64,000 nucleotides of DNA, from assembly GCF_003458715.1 (NCBI RefSeq), contig NZ_QRVI01000005.1, forward strand, positions 47,386 to 111,385, in the 5' to 3' direction. Positions 44,182 through 53,978 of the stretch are shown here, in pieces. The notes beneath the pieces were generated by a model that saw only the letters and a list, made by a program, of their open reading frames with translations, was not told the origin of the DNA and did no database searches. The position numbers and the translations under genes are program-made. Each line of letters starts with the position of its first letter. Position 1 is the stretch's first letter. This DNA is from Eubacterium sp. AF22-8LB (GTDB lineage: Bacteria; Bacillota_I; Bacilli_A; Erysipelotrichales; Erysipelotrichaceae).

Positions 44182-45529
44182 ATCCTAATTGATCCAATTG
44201 ATTCTGATAATCTGTAATCTGTGAATTGATAGAATCCACTTTTGACTGTGCATTCGTTACATCCAAATCTGCAGCATCATATTTTTTCTGTGCCGAATTC
44301 AACTTATTCTGTAAAGAAGTTGTATCCGATCCCTTTTCTGCCGTTGCCAAAGCCGCTTTCGCATCATCCAAATCTGTTTTTGCAGAATTCACTTGATTTA
44401 CCAATCCCTGATGTTCAGCATACAACTGCTGTAATTCTGTATATTGATCTTGTGTTAATTGATCATTTGGAATATTTTCAAGTTCACTTCGACGATTTTC
44501 ACATGCCTGCAATGCACTTTGCGCACTATCATATGCAGACTGAGCATTAATAACTGCGCTCTGTGCTTCTTTAACCGACCCACCAGCTGATTCAATTTGT
44601 TTGTTCAATGAATCTATATCACTTTGTGCATCCGATCGTGCCTTTTGTGCACTTTCCAAATCGGATTGTGCATTTTTAAGCTGGGTTTTTAAGTTGCTAA
44701 TTTTTTGTTTCAACTCAGCCTTCTTCTCTGCAATTTCCGTGTTGTTGTTTGATTTATGTGAATGTGTTTTCTTATTCGCACTCGCAAGTAATTCATTAAA
44801 GTTTTTACCCGTTGAGCCCTCTAAAATCTCATCGATTTTTTCTCTTTGTTTATGCGTTAAACTGTTATACTTACTTTCCAAATCCACAATATCCTTCTTC
44901 CCACTTGAAGATAATGAATTGTAGCTGTTTGCGAAATCTAATAATTCCTGATAATTTTTCTTTTGGACTTCTTCTGTTTTTTCGTCTGAACCAGATAATC
45001 CTCCAGTAAATAATTTCATACCACCAAAAATCAACATAGAAACCAACAAAACACCTACTACACCTAAAACAATGTACAATCCTGTTTTAGAATTGTTTTT
45101 CTTAGATGAAACTTTCTTTTTAGATGATTCTTTTTTCTTGTTGATTACTTCTCGTTTTAATTGAGGACCCTTACCCTCTTCTAACAATGACTGTATTTCA
45201 TCATCATCAATCACAACTGTTTTATTTGTGGAATCTGCTTCCTGTTTTAAATCATCCGCATTCCACATTACAGTGCGTGTTGCAGACAAATCTTCTTTAG
45301 GTTCATCTAAATCTTTTGACCCAACAACAACCGTATCCCCCAATGATGGCTCTGATCTTTTAGATTGAAACGGGATTTCAGGTTCAGGTTTATTTCTCTC
45401 TACTCGACTACGAGTTTGATTTTTTGTGAACTGATCCATTTTTTGTTCTAATGTATCTTCCTCATTGGTTTGAAATGAATCTAGTAATTGAGAAATCTCA
45501 TCATTCTCATGTTTTCTTTTCTTATCCAT
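44180..45529 (-). CDS. Single-pass membrane protein with extracellular coiled coil
   Basis: Residues 1-145 are acidic and disordered, with several Thr/Val-rich short motifs (DTVVVGSKD, ATRTVMWNAD, NKTVVIDDDE) that recur at intervals. One membrane helix is near 150-170 (GLYIVLGVVGVLLVSMLIFG). After it comes a 60-residue helical domain and a long coiled coil (about 255-449) with repeated SAQ/DLESAQ heptads. No family is recognised. The repeated TVxV/TRTV motifs could be phosphorylation or FHA-binding sites (inference). It lies between comF genes and glmU. Confidence 0.75.
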   Translation of the reverse strand: MDKKRKHENDEISQLLDSFQTNEEDTLEQKMDQFTKNQTRSRVERNKPEPEIPFQSKRSEPSLGDTVVVGSKDLDEPKEDLSATRTVMWNADDLKQEADSTNKTVVIDDDEIQSLLEEGKGPQLKREVINKKKESSKKKVSSKKNNSKTGLYIVLGVVGVLLVSMLIFGGMKLFTGGLSGSDEKTEEVQKKNYQELLDFANSYNSLSSSGKKDIVDLESKYNSLTHKQREKIDEILEGSTGKNFNELLASANKKTHSHKSNNNTEIAEKKAELKQKISNLKTQLKNAQSDLESAQKARSDAQSDIDSLNKQIESAGGSVKEAQSAVINAQSAYDSAQSALQACENRRSELENIPNDQLTQDQYTELQQLYAEHQGLVNQVNSAKTDLDDAKAALATAEKGSDTTSLQNKLNSAQKKYDAADLDVTNAQSKVDSINSQITDYQNQLDQLG

Positions 45530-45557
45530 AAGCTTCTATCGCCCCTTCGAGACTATT

Positions 45558-46253
45558 TTACCAAAACCACTTTGATTTGACCACTACGTTTTCTTGATTT
45601 GCCTGAATCCATAAAGGATGTGCTGCCAACACAAACATACAATCTGCATGCAGAAGCTTTTGAGCCGCATATAACGTATTTCCAGTTGTACATACATCAT
45701 CCACTAATAAAACCTTCTGTTGTGGCAAGGGATACAATTGTTTCAATGCCAACACATCTTTAATATGCGATCTTTGAATTTTAGATTGTGAAGACTGCTT
45801 AATATTCTCTTTTTTATAAAAAGGAGAATGCACAAAAATATCTAATGTTGAATATATCTCTATTGTGGCTTCAAAACCTCTTTCCATACGTTTTGCATCT
45901 GCACTACATAAACCACATACGCAAAACTTTTTAAAATGTTTTTTTAAGTACATATGCTGATTTAAAAATACGTCCTTTAGTACAATGTCTTTTTGTTCTT
46001 TATACTGGAAAAACAATCGCTCTAGGAATTCATTATATTCATACAATACATATAATGGTATTCCATCAATATTATAGACATGCTTATGAAGTTTAAAGTT
46101 TTTCAAGCAATCTGGACAAACCAACAGGTCATCATAAAAGAAAATATCAAAATTTCGCATTTTACTCATTGGTTTGTGACAGCATAAACAGTATCGTTCA
46201 TTTTTGATATTTGACTGACACAATCCTTGATAGACTTGTTTAAAGCCTGACAT
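45558..46253 (-). CDS. comFC: ComFC-like phosphoribosyltransferase-family protein
   Basis: This is a competence-associated PRTase-fold protein. A zinc ribbon (CLCC near residue 23 and CPDC near 44) precedes the PRTase motif VLLVDDVCTTGNTLYAA near 187. ATG 46253 follows AAGGAG at 7 bases, and both cysteine pairs require this long N-terminus, so the 88-base overlap with the comFA-like gene is real. ComFC acts with ComFA in single-stranded DNA handling during transformation. Confidence 0.9.
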   Translation of the reverse strand: MSGFKQVYQGLCQSNIKNERYCLCCHKPMSKMRNFDIFFYDDLLVCPDCLKNFKLHKHVYNIDGIPLYVLYEYNEFLERLFFQYKEQKDIVLKDVFLNQHMYLKKHFKKFCVCGLCSADAKRMERGFEATIEIYSTLDIFVHSPFYKKENIKQSSQSKIQRSHIKDVLALKQLYPLPQQKVLLVDDVCTTGNTLYAAQKLLHADCMFVLAAHPLWIQANQENVVVKSKWFW

Positions 46254-47332
46254 AAACACACTCCTTTTCCATCTGGATCCTTAAAGCTTCTTCCCACACG
46301 TCCAAAAATCTGAATCAAGCTTGCCGTGGTAAAAACAGAGTGATCTCCTTTAAAAACTACGACCTGCACACTGGGAATTGTGATTCCACGTTCTAATAAT
46401 GTTGTACAAACTAAGGCACTCATTTCTTTATTACGGAAACGATCTAATATTCTGTCTTTATCTTTTGTGGATGAATGAATAAAATCTGTTTTCACAAAAA
46501 TATTTAAGAGTAACTTTAACCATTTGCCATCACTTTTTCTTGGTACAAACACCAATATTTGTTTCCCTTCCCGCTTAAACTTCATACACAAATACAGGAC
46601 GATCCATACTTGTATAAAAACAGATACTTGTATGACCTTAGGAACAATTAAAGGATGTTTATGTGGTCTTTCAAACAAGCATACAAGCTCCATTTTCTTT
46701 TGTTTGACTAATTCCATACTCAATTCATCTGGAGTTGCACTCAACAATAGCTTTTGACCAACACACGCCTGATTTGCGATTGCCTGAAGAACTTCATTGC
46801 CAACAAAGGGAAAGGCATCTAATTCATCCAAAATCAATAAATCAAAGGCATATGGATAACGATACAATTGATGTGTTGTACAAACAATAATATCGGCATC
46901 CGTAATTTGCGTATATCCTTGTGCAACTTCACAAATACTTAATTCAGGAAAAGCTATTCTTAATCGTCCTGCAATCTCAAGTACAACTTGTCTTCGACTA
47001 ATCGCAAAAGCCACCTTCTTTCCCTTCGATAAATATCCACAGATGCTCTCAAAACATATTTCAGTTTTGCCAGCACCTGTTGCAGCATACAACATAACAT
47101 CCTTCCCCTCACATAAATGATGATATACTGTATGACTTGCTTCTACTTGTGAAGGTGTTAAGCTATAATTCAATTTAGGCTCTCCAACCCATGTCCTATG
47201 CGTTAATTTCGCCGGTTCTATTTTTTCATTAACCTCCAACCGAGAAAAATCAATGCACTTACGACAATAATAAACTCCATGGTCATACGTAAACAATTTT
47301 GGATTTTCATTTTGACATCGATTACACTTCAT
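46166..47332 (-). CDS. comFA: ComFA-like DEAD/DEAH-type helicase
   Basis: This ATP-dependent DNA translocase is involved in DNA uptake. An N-terminal four-cysteine zinc finger (CNRCQNE at residue 3, YYCRKC near 17-22) leads to Walker A AATGAGKTE near 80, a DELD box (LLILDELDAFPF near 168), SATP near 198 and motif VI QIFGRVGR near 347. At 388 residues it is somewhat shorter than the Bacillus protein. No other late competence genes are present in the window. Confidence 0.92.
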   Translation of the reverse strand: MKCNRCQNENPKLFTYDHGVYYCRKCIDFSRLEVNEKIEPAKLTHRTWVGEPKLNYSLTPSQVEASHTVYHHLCEGKDVMLYAATGAGKTEICFESICGYLSKGKKVAFAISRRQVVLEIAGRLRIAFPELSICEVAQGYTQITDADIIVCTTHQLYRYPYAFDLLILDELDAFPFVGNEVLQAIANQACVGQKLLLSATPDELSMELVKQKKMELVCLFERPHKHPLIVPKVIQVSVFIQVWIVLYLCMKFKREGKQILVFVPRKSDGKWLKLLLNIFVKTDFIHSSTKDKDRILDRFRNKEMSALVCTTLLERGITIPSVQVVVFKGDHSVFTTASLIQIFGRVGRSFKDPDGKGVCLCQALNKSIKDCVSQISKMNDTVYAVTNQ

Positions 47333-47344
47333 ATACTCTTATAC

Positions 47345-47372
47345 GAAAAAAAAGTGCAATTTTTTGCACTTT
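47345..47372 (-). terminator. Intrinsic terminator of the aminotransferase gene
   Basis: A 9-bp stem (AAAGTGCAA / TTGCACTTT) followed by a T8 run on the minus strand. Confidence 0.93.
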
Positions 47373-48537
47373 ATTTAAATATTTCTGATTTTTCAATACG
47401 CATAGCCGCTCTTTTTATATCTTCAATATCTTGAACCAAAGCTAAACGAACATATCTTGTACCATGAACTCCAAAAGCTTGTCCTGGAGTAACTACAACA
47501 CCTGCTTTTTCTAGCAAATCCTTTGTGAATGCATATGAATCTTCATATTGATCAGGTATTCTTGCCCATGCAAACATTGTTGCAGGGCTCTTATCGATAT
47601 GCCACCCTACTGTATCAAAGATTTCACATAACGCATCTCTTCGATCTTGGTATGCCTGACAAGTCGAATGAATACTTGCACCACCATGTCTTAAGGCTTC
47701 AATACCTGCATATTGAACAGGCAAGAAAATTCCGTAATCCATATTTGATTTTAATGTATTATAACATTCAATAACCTCTTTATTTCCTACACATACACCA
47801 AGTCGTGCACCAGCCATTCCATAGGTCTTTGAAAATGAATTTAATTCTATACCCACTTCTTTTGCGCCATCAAAGGATAAGAAGCTTTTACCAACTTTTC
47901 CATCAAATACAAGTTCACTATATGCATTGTCATGAAGAACCACAATATCATATTTTTTCGCAAACGCAATCAAATCCTCATAAAAAGAATCTGGAGCTAT
48001 AGCACAAGTCGGATTATTTGGATAAGAAACAATCATCATTTTTGCCTTTTTTGCGATTTCCTCATCAATTTGATCCAATTGAATAACATAATTATATTCC
48101 TGTAATAAAGGCATATATTCGACCTTTGCACCTGCAATTTTTGGCCCATCGCTAAAAATTGGGTAATAAGGATCAGGTACTAGCACAATATCTCCAGGAT
48201 CACATATAGCTAAAAACAAAGTGCTTAGAGCCTCTTGAGACCCTTGTAAACAAATCATTTCATCATTTGTAAGTTCTACATTGTATCGATTCTTATACCA
48301 ATCATGAATGGCAGCCTTCATTTCAGGTAATTCATTGATTGCATATTTATAATTTTCAGGAACCATGATAGCATCTTGTAACGCCTTCATAATTGAAGGT
48401 TCTGGTGCAATATTAGGAGATCCAACTGAAAAATCAATTGTTTCCTTTCCTGTTCTATTTGTATAATCCAATTTCATATTCTTCAATTCTGTAAATATAG
48501 AAGACTGAAACAAATCCATTCTCTTCGCTCTTTTCAC
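47371..48537 (-). CDS. Class I/II pyridoxal-phosphate aminotransferase
   Basis: This fold-type I aminotransferase has the PLP lysine in NSFSKTYGMAGARLG near residue 225 and the family segments IDFSVGSPNIAPEP, SYPNNPTCAIAP and LHDNAYSELVF. It resembles LL-diaminopimelate, aspartate or alanine aminotransferases; the exact substrate cannot be set from sequence. A GTG start at 48537 is preferred because GAGGTG lies 7 bases upstream; an upstream ATG at 48564 has no binding site. About 388 residues. Confidence 0.9.
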   Translation of the reverse strand: MKRAKRMDLFQSSIFTELKNMKLDYTNRTGKETIDFSVGSPNIAPEPSIMKALQDAIMVPENYKYAINELPEMKAAIHDWYKNRYNVELTNDEMICLQGSQEALSTLFLAICDPGDIVLVPDPYYPIFSDGPKIAGAKVEYMPLLQEYNYVIQLDQIDEEIAKKAKMMIVSYPNNPTCAIAPDSFYEDLIAFAKKYDIVVLHDNAYSELVFDGKVGKSFLSFDGAKEVGIELNSFSKTYGMAGARLGVCVGNKEVIECYNTLKSNMDYGIFLPVQYAGIEALRHGGASIHSTCQAYQDRRDALCEIFDTVGWHIDKSPATMFAWARIPDQYEDSYAFTKDLLEKAGVVVTPGQAFGVHGTRYVRLALVQDIEDIKRAAMRIEKSEIFK

Positions 48538-48739
48538 GTCAATACACCTCACACATTTCTTCATATTATTATAAGCAACTGAAAGAAAGGTTTCAAATCC
48601 TTTTCAAATCTTTCATAGCAACCAAACGATTATTGTTAGATTTCATTTATAAAACTTAAAAAATATATAACCATACATATCTTATGTCCTTTGTTTATAG
48701 GAAATTTAAAAAATATACTCTTATTTTTTTATAACCAAA

Positions 48740-48769
48740 ATAAAAAACAGTGCCATTTCTGACACTGTT
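48740..48769 (-). terminator. Intrinsic terminator of rpmE
   Basis: An AACAGTG / CACTGTT stem followed by TTTTTTA on the minus strand, just after the rpmE stop. Confidence 0.88.
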
Positions 48770-48778
48770 ATTATATTA

Positions 48779-48988
48779 CTACTTCAAACCATATTTCTTG
48801 TTAAATTTCTCAATACGTCCCTGAGCAGCAGCGAAACGTTGACGACCTGTGAAGAATGGGTGGCAGTTACTGCAAGTATCTACACGTAATTCATCACCTT
48901 TGATTGTACTACCTGTTTCGAATTCTGCACCACAAGATGTACAGATACATTTAACTTTATGATAATTAGGATGAATTCCTTGTTTCAT
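48779..48988 (-). CDS. rpmE: 50S ribosomal protein L31 (zinc form)
   Basis: The 69-residue protein begins [20 protein letters not shown] and has [10 protein letters not shown] in the middle, giving the zinc-binding cysteines of the C+ form, rather than the zinc-free paralogue induced by zinc limitation. A strong GGAGG and an excellent promoter lie upstream. Monocistronic with its own terminator. Confidence 0.98.
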   Translation of the reverse strand: MKQGIHPNYHKVKCICTSCGAEFETGSTIKGDELRVDTCSNCHPFFTGRQRFAAAQGRIEKFNKKYGLK

Positions 48989-49044
48989 ATTGTTGTATCC
49001 TCCTTCCGCCTTAAGTCATATCGACCCAAAGTAAGTGCTATACA

Positions 49045-49073
49045 ATTATAGCAAGGCTTTTTTCAAATCGCAA
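49045..49073 (-). promoter_or_regulatory. SigA promoter of rpmE
   Basis: TTGCGA (49068-49073) and TATAAT (49045-49050) on the minus strand with a 17-base spacer. The leader is about 50 bases. Confidence 0.85.
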
Positions 49074-49102
49074 GATGTTTTAAGTAAATTCAATAAATTT
49101 TT

Positions 49103-50797
49103 TTAAAATTTAGAATCATCTGCTTTTTCAAACCATTCACGAACCAATTGCACTGTATCTTTTAAGCAACCAGATTCAAATGGAACCTTTAATCCAGCTT
49201 CCTTAACAATCTTTCTAAATGGTAATGTTCCACCAATTTTGCAGATATGTTTATAGTCTTCAAAAGCTTTTTCATCCTTCTTTTGAATACGAGCCCAGAA
49301 TTGTAAAGCGCAGACTTGAGCTAATGTGTAATCAATATAATAGAATGGATCCATAAAGATGTGAAGCTGACGCATCCACCATCCACCTTTTTCTAGAATA
49401 TCAATTCCATCATAATTTTTGTGTGGTAAATATTGTTTTTCTAATTTACGCCAAGTAGCCAATCTTTCCTCTGGTGACATTTCTGGCTTTTCATATACCT
49501 CGTGTTGGAAGTGGTCAACTAAAACTCCATAAGGTAAGAACTTGACAGCTCCAGATAAGTGATTGAAATAATATTTATCAACATCTTCTTCAAAGAATGA
49601 TTTCATCCATGGATATGTAAAGAATTCCATTGACATAGAATGAATTTCACAAGATTCATATGTAGGCCAAACACAATCAGTTGGGAAAACATTTTTACTT
49701 GAATACACCTGGAATGCATGTCCTGCTTCATGTGTTAACACTTCTGCATCATGACTTGTTTTATTAAAGTTTGCGAAAATAAATGGAGATTGATAATTTG
49801 GAATAAATGTACAATATCCACCAGCCGCTTTGCCTGGTTTTGAATCTAGATCCAACAATTCTCTATCTGTCATAAATTCAAAGAATTCTCCTGTTTTAGG
49901 ATCCAATTCTTGATACATCTTTAATGCTCGTTTTACAAGTTCTTCACGATTATATTTAGGTGCAGGATTTCCAGATAAGAATTCAAACTTTTCATCCCAT
50001 GCATGCAAAGTATCATAACCTAAGCGTTTTTGTTGACGAGCATATAATTCATTATCCAATGGAACCACATCTTCCAATACTTGTTTACGATAATTTTCTA
50101 CATCGTCTTTATTGTAGTCAAAACGCATCATACGATAATAGCCAAGTTCAATATAATTATTATATCCTAGCTTTTTAGCCATACGTGTACGAACTTGAAC
50201 TAATTGATCGTATACTTCTCCAATTTCTTTAGCGTGTTCGTCATACCATCCCCAATAAGCCTGCATAGCACGCTTACGTGTATCACGATCTTTATCGTTT
50301 GTCTTAACTTCCAATGCAGCTAATGTATAGGTTTCACCATCAAATTCAATTTGAGCACTCGCGATAATAGCTTGATATTTTGAAGCCAATTTATTCTCTT
50401 CCTGCATTTCAGGAATAATACATGGATCAAATGATTTTTCTTCCATTTCTCTTTGTAAGAAATATGTTTCTGGCACTTCCTTTTTTAATTCAGATACAAA
50501 AGAACTTGCCATTACTGCCTTGTTACAATTCACAACGTCTTCTTTTAATACTGGAAGCATTTCATTTAAAAAATCATTTTCCTGTGTATAATATTCATCT
50601 CTTGTATCTACTGTATGGCGCACTTCTACTAGTGTTTGGTTTGTATTGATATATTTATTTACATCATCCAACTCAACAAAAGCATTTTTAAATTCTTCAT
50701 ATGAAGCGGCATTTTTTAGCTTTTCACAAATCCCTTTTAGTTGTGCCTGCAATGCTTCAATATCCATATGTTCATATTTATAATCTGTAAATTTCAT
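49103..50797 (-). CDS. M3 family oligoendopeptidase (PepF-like)
   Basis: This cytoplasmic zinc metallopeptidase cleaves short peptides, a fitting neighbour for the oligopeptide transporter just upstream. The zinc motif HEAGHAF (VLTHEAGHAFQVY near residue 356) and the later glutamate (SCEIHSMSMEFFTYPW near 385) are present, followed by the C-terminal IGGTLPFRKIVKEAG. 564 residues is typical of the PepF-like M3 group. A terminator separates it from the opp genes. Confidence 0.96.
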   Translation of the reverse strand: MKFTDYKYEHMDIEALQAQLKGICEKLKNAASYEEFKNAFVELDDVNKYINTNQTLVEVRHTVDTRDEYYTQENDFLNEMLPVLKEDVVNCNKAVMASSFVSELKKEVPETYFLQREMEEKSFDPCIIPEMQEENKLASKYQAIIASAQIEFDGETYTLAALEVKTNDKDRDTRKRAMQAYWGWYDEHAKEIGEVYDQLVQVRTRMAKKLGYNNYIELGYYRMMRFDYNKDDVENYRKQVLEDVVPLDNELYARQQKRLGYDTLHAWDEKFEFLSGNPAPKYNREELVKRALKMYQELDPKTGEFFEFMTDRELLDLDSKPGKAAGGYCTFIPNYQSPFIFANFNKTSHDAEVLTHEAGHAFQVYSSKNVFPTDCVWPTYESCEIHSMSMEFFTYPWMKSFFEEDVDKYYFNHLSGAVKFLPYGVLVDHFQHEVYEKPEMSPEERLATWRKLEKQYLPHKNYDGIDILEKGGWWMRQLHIFMDPFYYIDYTLAQVCALQFWARIQKKDEKAFEDYKHICKIGGTLPFRKIVKEAGLKVPFESGCLKDTVQLVREWFEKADDSKF

Positions 50798-50808
50798 ATT
50801 TTTTCTCC

Positions 50809-50838
50809 TAAAAAAAACAGAGAAGCATAAAGCTTCTC
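50809..50838 (-). terminator. Intrinsic terminator of the opp operon
   Basis: A GAGAAGC / GCTTCTC stem with a 5-base loop followed by TGTTTTTTTT on the minus strand. Confidence 0.93.
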
Positions 50839-50841
50839 ATA

Positions 50842-51033
50842 TTATGCAAAGATGGCATTCCATCCAAATATTAATAAAGCTAAAATGACAATCGCACCTA
50901 ATAATATTGGCCAGAATGTACTACTAGCAGCTATTAACAAGGCAAGAAAATCACCCTTTTCAAGACGATCCTCTTTACCTTTTTGTTTGTCTTTTTTTTC
51001 TAACATCTCACGCATTGATGGGCGCTTAGACAC
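50842..51033 (-). CDS. Small membrane protein ending the opp operon
   Basis: The 63-residue protein has a charged first half (REMLEKKDKQKGKEDRLEKG) and a hydrophobic second half (FWPILLGAIVILALLIFGW), giving one C-terminal membrane helix with the basic part in the cytoplasm. It starts at a GTG overlapping the oppF stop (TAGTG), with GGAGGTG 7 bases upstream, so it is translated with the transporter. No family is recognised; it may be an accessory to the Opp complex. Confidence 0.75.
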   Translation of the reverse strand: MSKRPSMREMLEKKDKQKGKEDRLEKGDFLALLIAASSTFWPILLGAIVILALLIFGWNAIFA

Positions 51034-52016
51034 TAGAATTCACCTCCAAAGTGACACTTAACGAAGTGATTTGGTTTAACCTCTTTTGTTGCTGGTTCTT
51101 GTTCACGACAGATATCTTTCGCAAATGGACAACGAGGGTTAAATTTACATCCCTTAGGAATATTTACGTTACTTGGAATTTCACCTTGAATAACTTGCAT
51201 TTCTTTACGTTTTGTAGGATCTGGTAAAGGAATTGCACCAATCAACGCTCTTGTATAAGGATGTTGAGGGTTAGAATAAATTTCATTCTTATCTGCAAGT
51301 TCCATCATACTACCTAAATACATTACACCTACACGGTCAGAAATGTGTTTAACAACTGACAAGTCATGTGAAATGAAGATATAAGAAATGTTCTTTTCTT
51401 CTTGCATATCTTTCATTAAGTTGATGATCTGTGACTGAATAGAAACATCCAATGCACTTACTGGCTCATCACAAATAATGAAGCTTGGATCTAATGCCAA
51501 AGAACGTGCGATACCAATACGTTGTCTTTGTCCACCTGAGAATTGGTGAGGATAACGATAGCAATAGTAGCTTGGCAAACCACAACGGTCCATTAGGTTT
51601 TTAACATATGCATCTAGTTCTGGACCACGTTTGAATTTTCCGTGAGCAATCAATGGTTCAGCCAAAATATTGAATACAGTCATACGAGGATTCAATGATG
51701 AATATGGATCCTGGAAGATAAATTGCATTTCTTCACGTAAAGCACGCATTTCTTTACGAGATTTTTTTGCGACATCTTCACCTTCGAAGATTACTTCTCC
51801 ACTAGTTGGTTCATAAAGACGAATGATTGTACGACCTAATGTAGATTTACCACATCCAGATTCACCTACTAGTCCTAATGTTTCACCTTCATATAAATCG
51901 AAAGTAATATCATCTACGGCTTTAACACATGGGTCGCCTTCTTTAAATTTACCTTTTTTTAGAGGGAAGTATTTTTTTAAATGTTTTACTTCAAGAATTT
52001 TTCTTTTTTCTGCCAT
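51033..52016 (-). CDS. oppF: Oligopeptide ABC transporter ATPase OppF
   Basis: One of two ATPases powering peptide import. Walker [11 protein letters not shown] is near residue 53, signature [18 protein letters not shown] near 165, Walker B IICDEP near 186, and the C-terminal Opp/Dpp cysteine cluster ([19 protein letters not shown]) near 290. The [11 protein letters not shown] start is typical of OppF. It follows oppD by 2 bases. Confidence 0.97.
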   Translation of the reverse strand: MAEKRKILEVKHLKKYFPLKKGKFKEGDPCVKAVDDITFDLYEGETLGLVGESGCGKSTLGRTIIRLYEPTSGEVIFEGEDVAKKSRKEMRALREEMQFIFQDPYSSLNPRMTVFNILAEPLIAHGKFKRGPELDAYVKNLMDRCGLPSYYCYRYPHQFSGGQRQRIGIARSLALDPSFIICDEPVSALDVSIQSQIINLMKDMQEEKNISYIFISHDLSVVKHISDRVGVMYLGSMMELADKNEIYSNPQHPYTRALIGAIPLPDPTKRKEMQVIQGEIPSNVNIPKGCKFNPRCPFAKDICREQEPATKEVKPNHFVKCHFGGEF

Positions 52017-52018
52017 GA

Positions 52019-53038
52019 CTATCCCTCCTGTTTCATTTCTTCTTCAACTTTGAAGCACCATACATGGTGACGTGATTTAACTTTTGTATCTGTTGGTTGA
52101 CCTTGTTTACAACGTTCGCTTACAAATGGACAACGATCTGCAAAGTAACATCCTTCTGGTAAATACAATGGGTTAGGTACACTACCTTCAATTGTATTTA
52201 AACGTTTTCCTTCTTCAGCTAATGAAGGCATTGAGTTCATTAATCCAATTGTATATGGGTGTTTAGGGTTGCTGAACAATTCTTCTACTGGAGCTGTTTC
52301 AACAACTTTACCTGCATACATAACGTTAACGTTATCAGCAACCTGAGCAACTACACCTAAGTCGTGTGTAATCAACATTATAGATGTACCTGTTTCATTT
52401 TTTAATTTATTCATCAAAGATAAAATTTGAGCCTGAATTGTAACATCTAGAGCTGTTGTCGGTTCATCGGCAATCAATAATTTTGGATGACAAGATAAAG
52501 CCATCGCAATCATAACACGCTGACACATACCACCTGACAATTGGAATGGATAGTTATCAACAACTTTTTCTGGACGAGAAATACCAACTTCTGCCAACAA
52601 ATCGATTGCACGTTGTTTTGCTTCTTCTTTAGAAACTTCTTCGTGAGTCAAAATGTTTTCCATAATTTGATCACCAACTGTAATAACTGGGTTCAAACTT
52701 GACATTGGTTCCTGGAAAATCATAGAAATTTCGTTACCACGAATGTGACGAATTTGTTCATCTGTAGCTGTTGCTAAGTTCAAGCCTTCTTCATCACGAT
52801 CTACATTTCCCATATATACGATTTTTGATCCAGGCATAATTTCTCCTGGTTCACTTACTAAGCCTAAAATAGACATGGCAGTTACTGATTTACCACAGCC
52901 TGATTCACCTACGATTGCAAGTGTTTCATTTTCATACATTGTAAAGTGGTTTCCATCAACTGCTTTTGAATCACCTTTTTTTGTATGGAAGTATACACGA
53001 AGGTCTTCCACTTTAATTACTTTTTTATTTACAGACAT
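52019..53038 (-). CDS. oppD: Oligopeptide ABC transporter ATPase OppD
   Basis: The second ATPase of the importer. Walker [13 protein letters not shown] is near residue 44, a [14 protein letters not shown] segment near 109, signature [15 protein letters not shown] near 168 and Walker [12 protein letters not shown] near 190. The cysteine cluster ([14 protein letters not shown]) is near 302. The Ser-Val after Walker A and QEPMSSLNP are typical of OppD/DppD. 339 residues. Confidence 0.97.
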   Translation of the reverse strand: MSVNKKVIKVEDLRVYFHTKKGDSKAVDGNHFTMYENETLAIVGESGCGKSVTAMSILGLVSEPGEIMPGSKIVYMGNVDRDEEGLNLATATDEQIRHIRGNEISMIFQEPMSSLNPVITVGDQIMENILTHEEVSKEEAKQRAIDLLAEVGISRPEKVVDNYPFQLSGGMCQRVMIAMALSCHPKLLIADEPTTALDVTIQAQILSLMNKLKNETGTSIMLITHDLGVVAQVADNVNVMYAGKVVETAPVEELFSNPKHPYTIGLMNSMPSLAEEGKRLNTIEGSVPNPLYLPEGCYFADRCPFVSERCKQGQPTDTKVKSRHHVWCFKVEEEMKQEG

Positions 53039-53053
53039 TGTGTATCCTCCTTA

Positions 53054-53965
53054 CTACTGTAATTCCTTAGGGTCGAATGCATCACGCAATCCTTCACCAA
53101 TCAAGTTGATAGAGATTACTGTTAATAAACACATTAAACCTGCAGGCATCCATTCCCAAGGATAGTTTTGGAACACGTAAGAATCACGTGCTAAGTTCAT
53201 TAAGTTACCCCAAGAAGGAGTTGGTGCAGTCACACCCATACCTAAGAATGATAAACCAGCCTCAGTTAAGATAGCACTTGCCATTTGTAGTGTAGCATTT
53301 ACGATTACTAATGAAATAACGTTTGGAAGTAAGTGTTTAAAGATTTTTGAGAAATCTGAAATACCCAAAGCTTCACAAGCTTGCATAAATTCTTGTTCAC
53401 GCAAAGTCAAAATCTGTCCACGAACTAAACGTGCTAGTCCTGGCCATGATAGTAAACCAATTAATAATGATACAGTATACATTTTTTGGCTTTGTGGAAC
53501 CCACAACATAGTTGAGGCAACCGCAATAATCATTGGTGTAAATGGTAATGAATAAACGATTTCTGCAAAACGCATTAATACGTTATCCAATTTTCCACCA
53601 TAGTAACCTGAGATACCACCAATTGTACATCCTAAGATGACAGTAATAACAGCAGCAATAATACCAACCATGATAGAGATACGTCCACCTAAGAATAAAC
53701 GGAATAAGCAGTCACGACCTTGTTTATCTGTACCTAATAAGTGTTCTCCACCTGGAGCTAAGTTAGGATTTGATAAATCATAGTCATTAACGCTATATCC
53801 AAGCATTGGTGGTATAACAATAACAGCAACAACAATTAATACAAAAATAATCAAACCAGCCATGGCAACACGGTTTTGTTTGAACTTACGCCATGCTATG
53901 GTCCAAGGACCTATAGATTCGATTTTTTCGCCAGATTCTAATACTACAGCATCTTTTTTAGCCAT
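53054..53965 (-). CDS. oppC: Oligopeptide ABC transporter permease OppC
   Basis: Six hydrophobic segments with an N-terminal cytoplasmic extension, as in OppC/DppC. LLGTDKQGRDCLFRLFLGGR is near residue 77, and the EAA loop (EACEALGISDFSKIFKHLLP near 195) contacts the ATPases. 303 residues. It starts 13 bases after oppB. Confidence 0.97.
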   Translation of the reverse strand: MAKKDAVVLESGEKIESIGPWTIAWRKFKQNRVAMAGLIIFVLIVVAVIVIPPMLGYSVNDYDLSNPNLAPGGEHLLGTDKQGRDCLFRLFLGGRISIMVGIIAAVITVILGCTIGGISGYYGGKLDNVLMRFAEIVYSLPFTPMIIAVASTMLWVPQSQKMYTVSLLIGLLSWPGLARLVRGQILTLREQEFMQACEALGISDFSKIFKHLLPNVISLVIVNATLQMASAILTEAGLSFLGMGVTAPTPSWGNLMNLARDSYVFQNYPWEWMPAGLMCLLTVISINLIGEGLRDAFDPKELQ

Positions 53966-53978
53966 CTATAGTTCCCTC

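Noticed and set aside
45558..46259. The comFC overlap with comFA as a mis-called start
   Set aside because: The N-terminal Cys pairs of the zinc ribbon need the overlapping region, and a ribosome binding site precedes the ATG at 46253.
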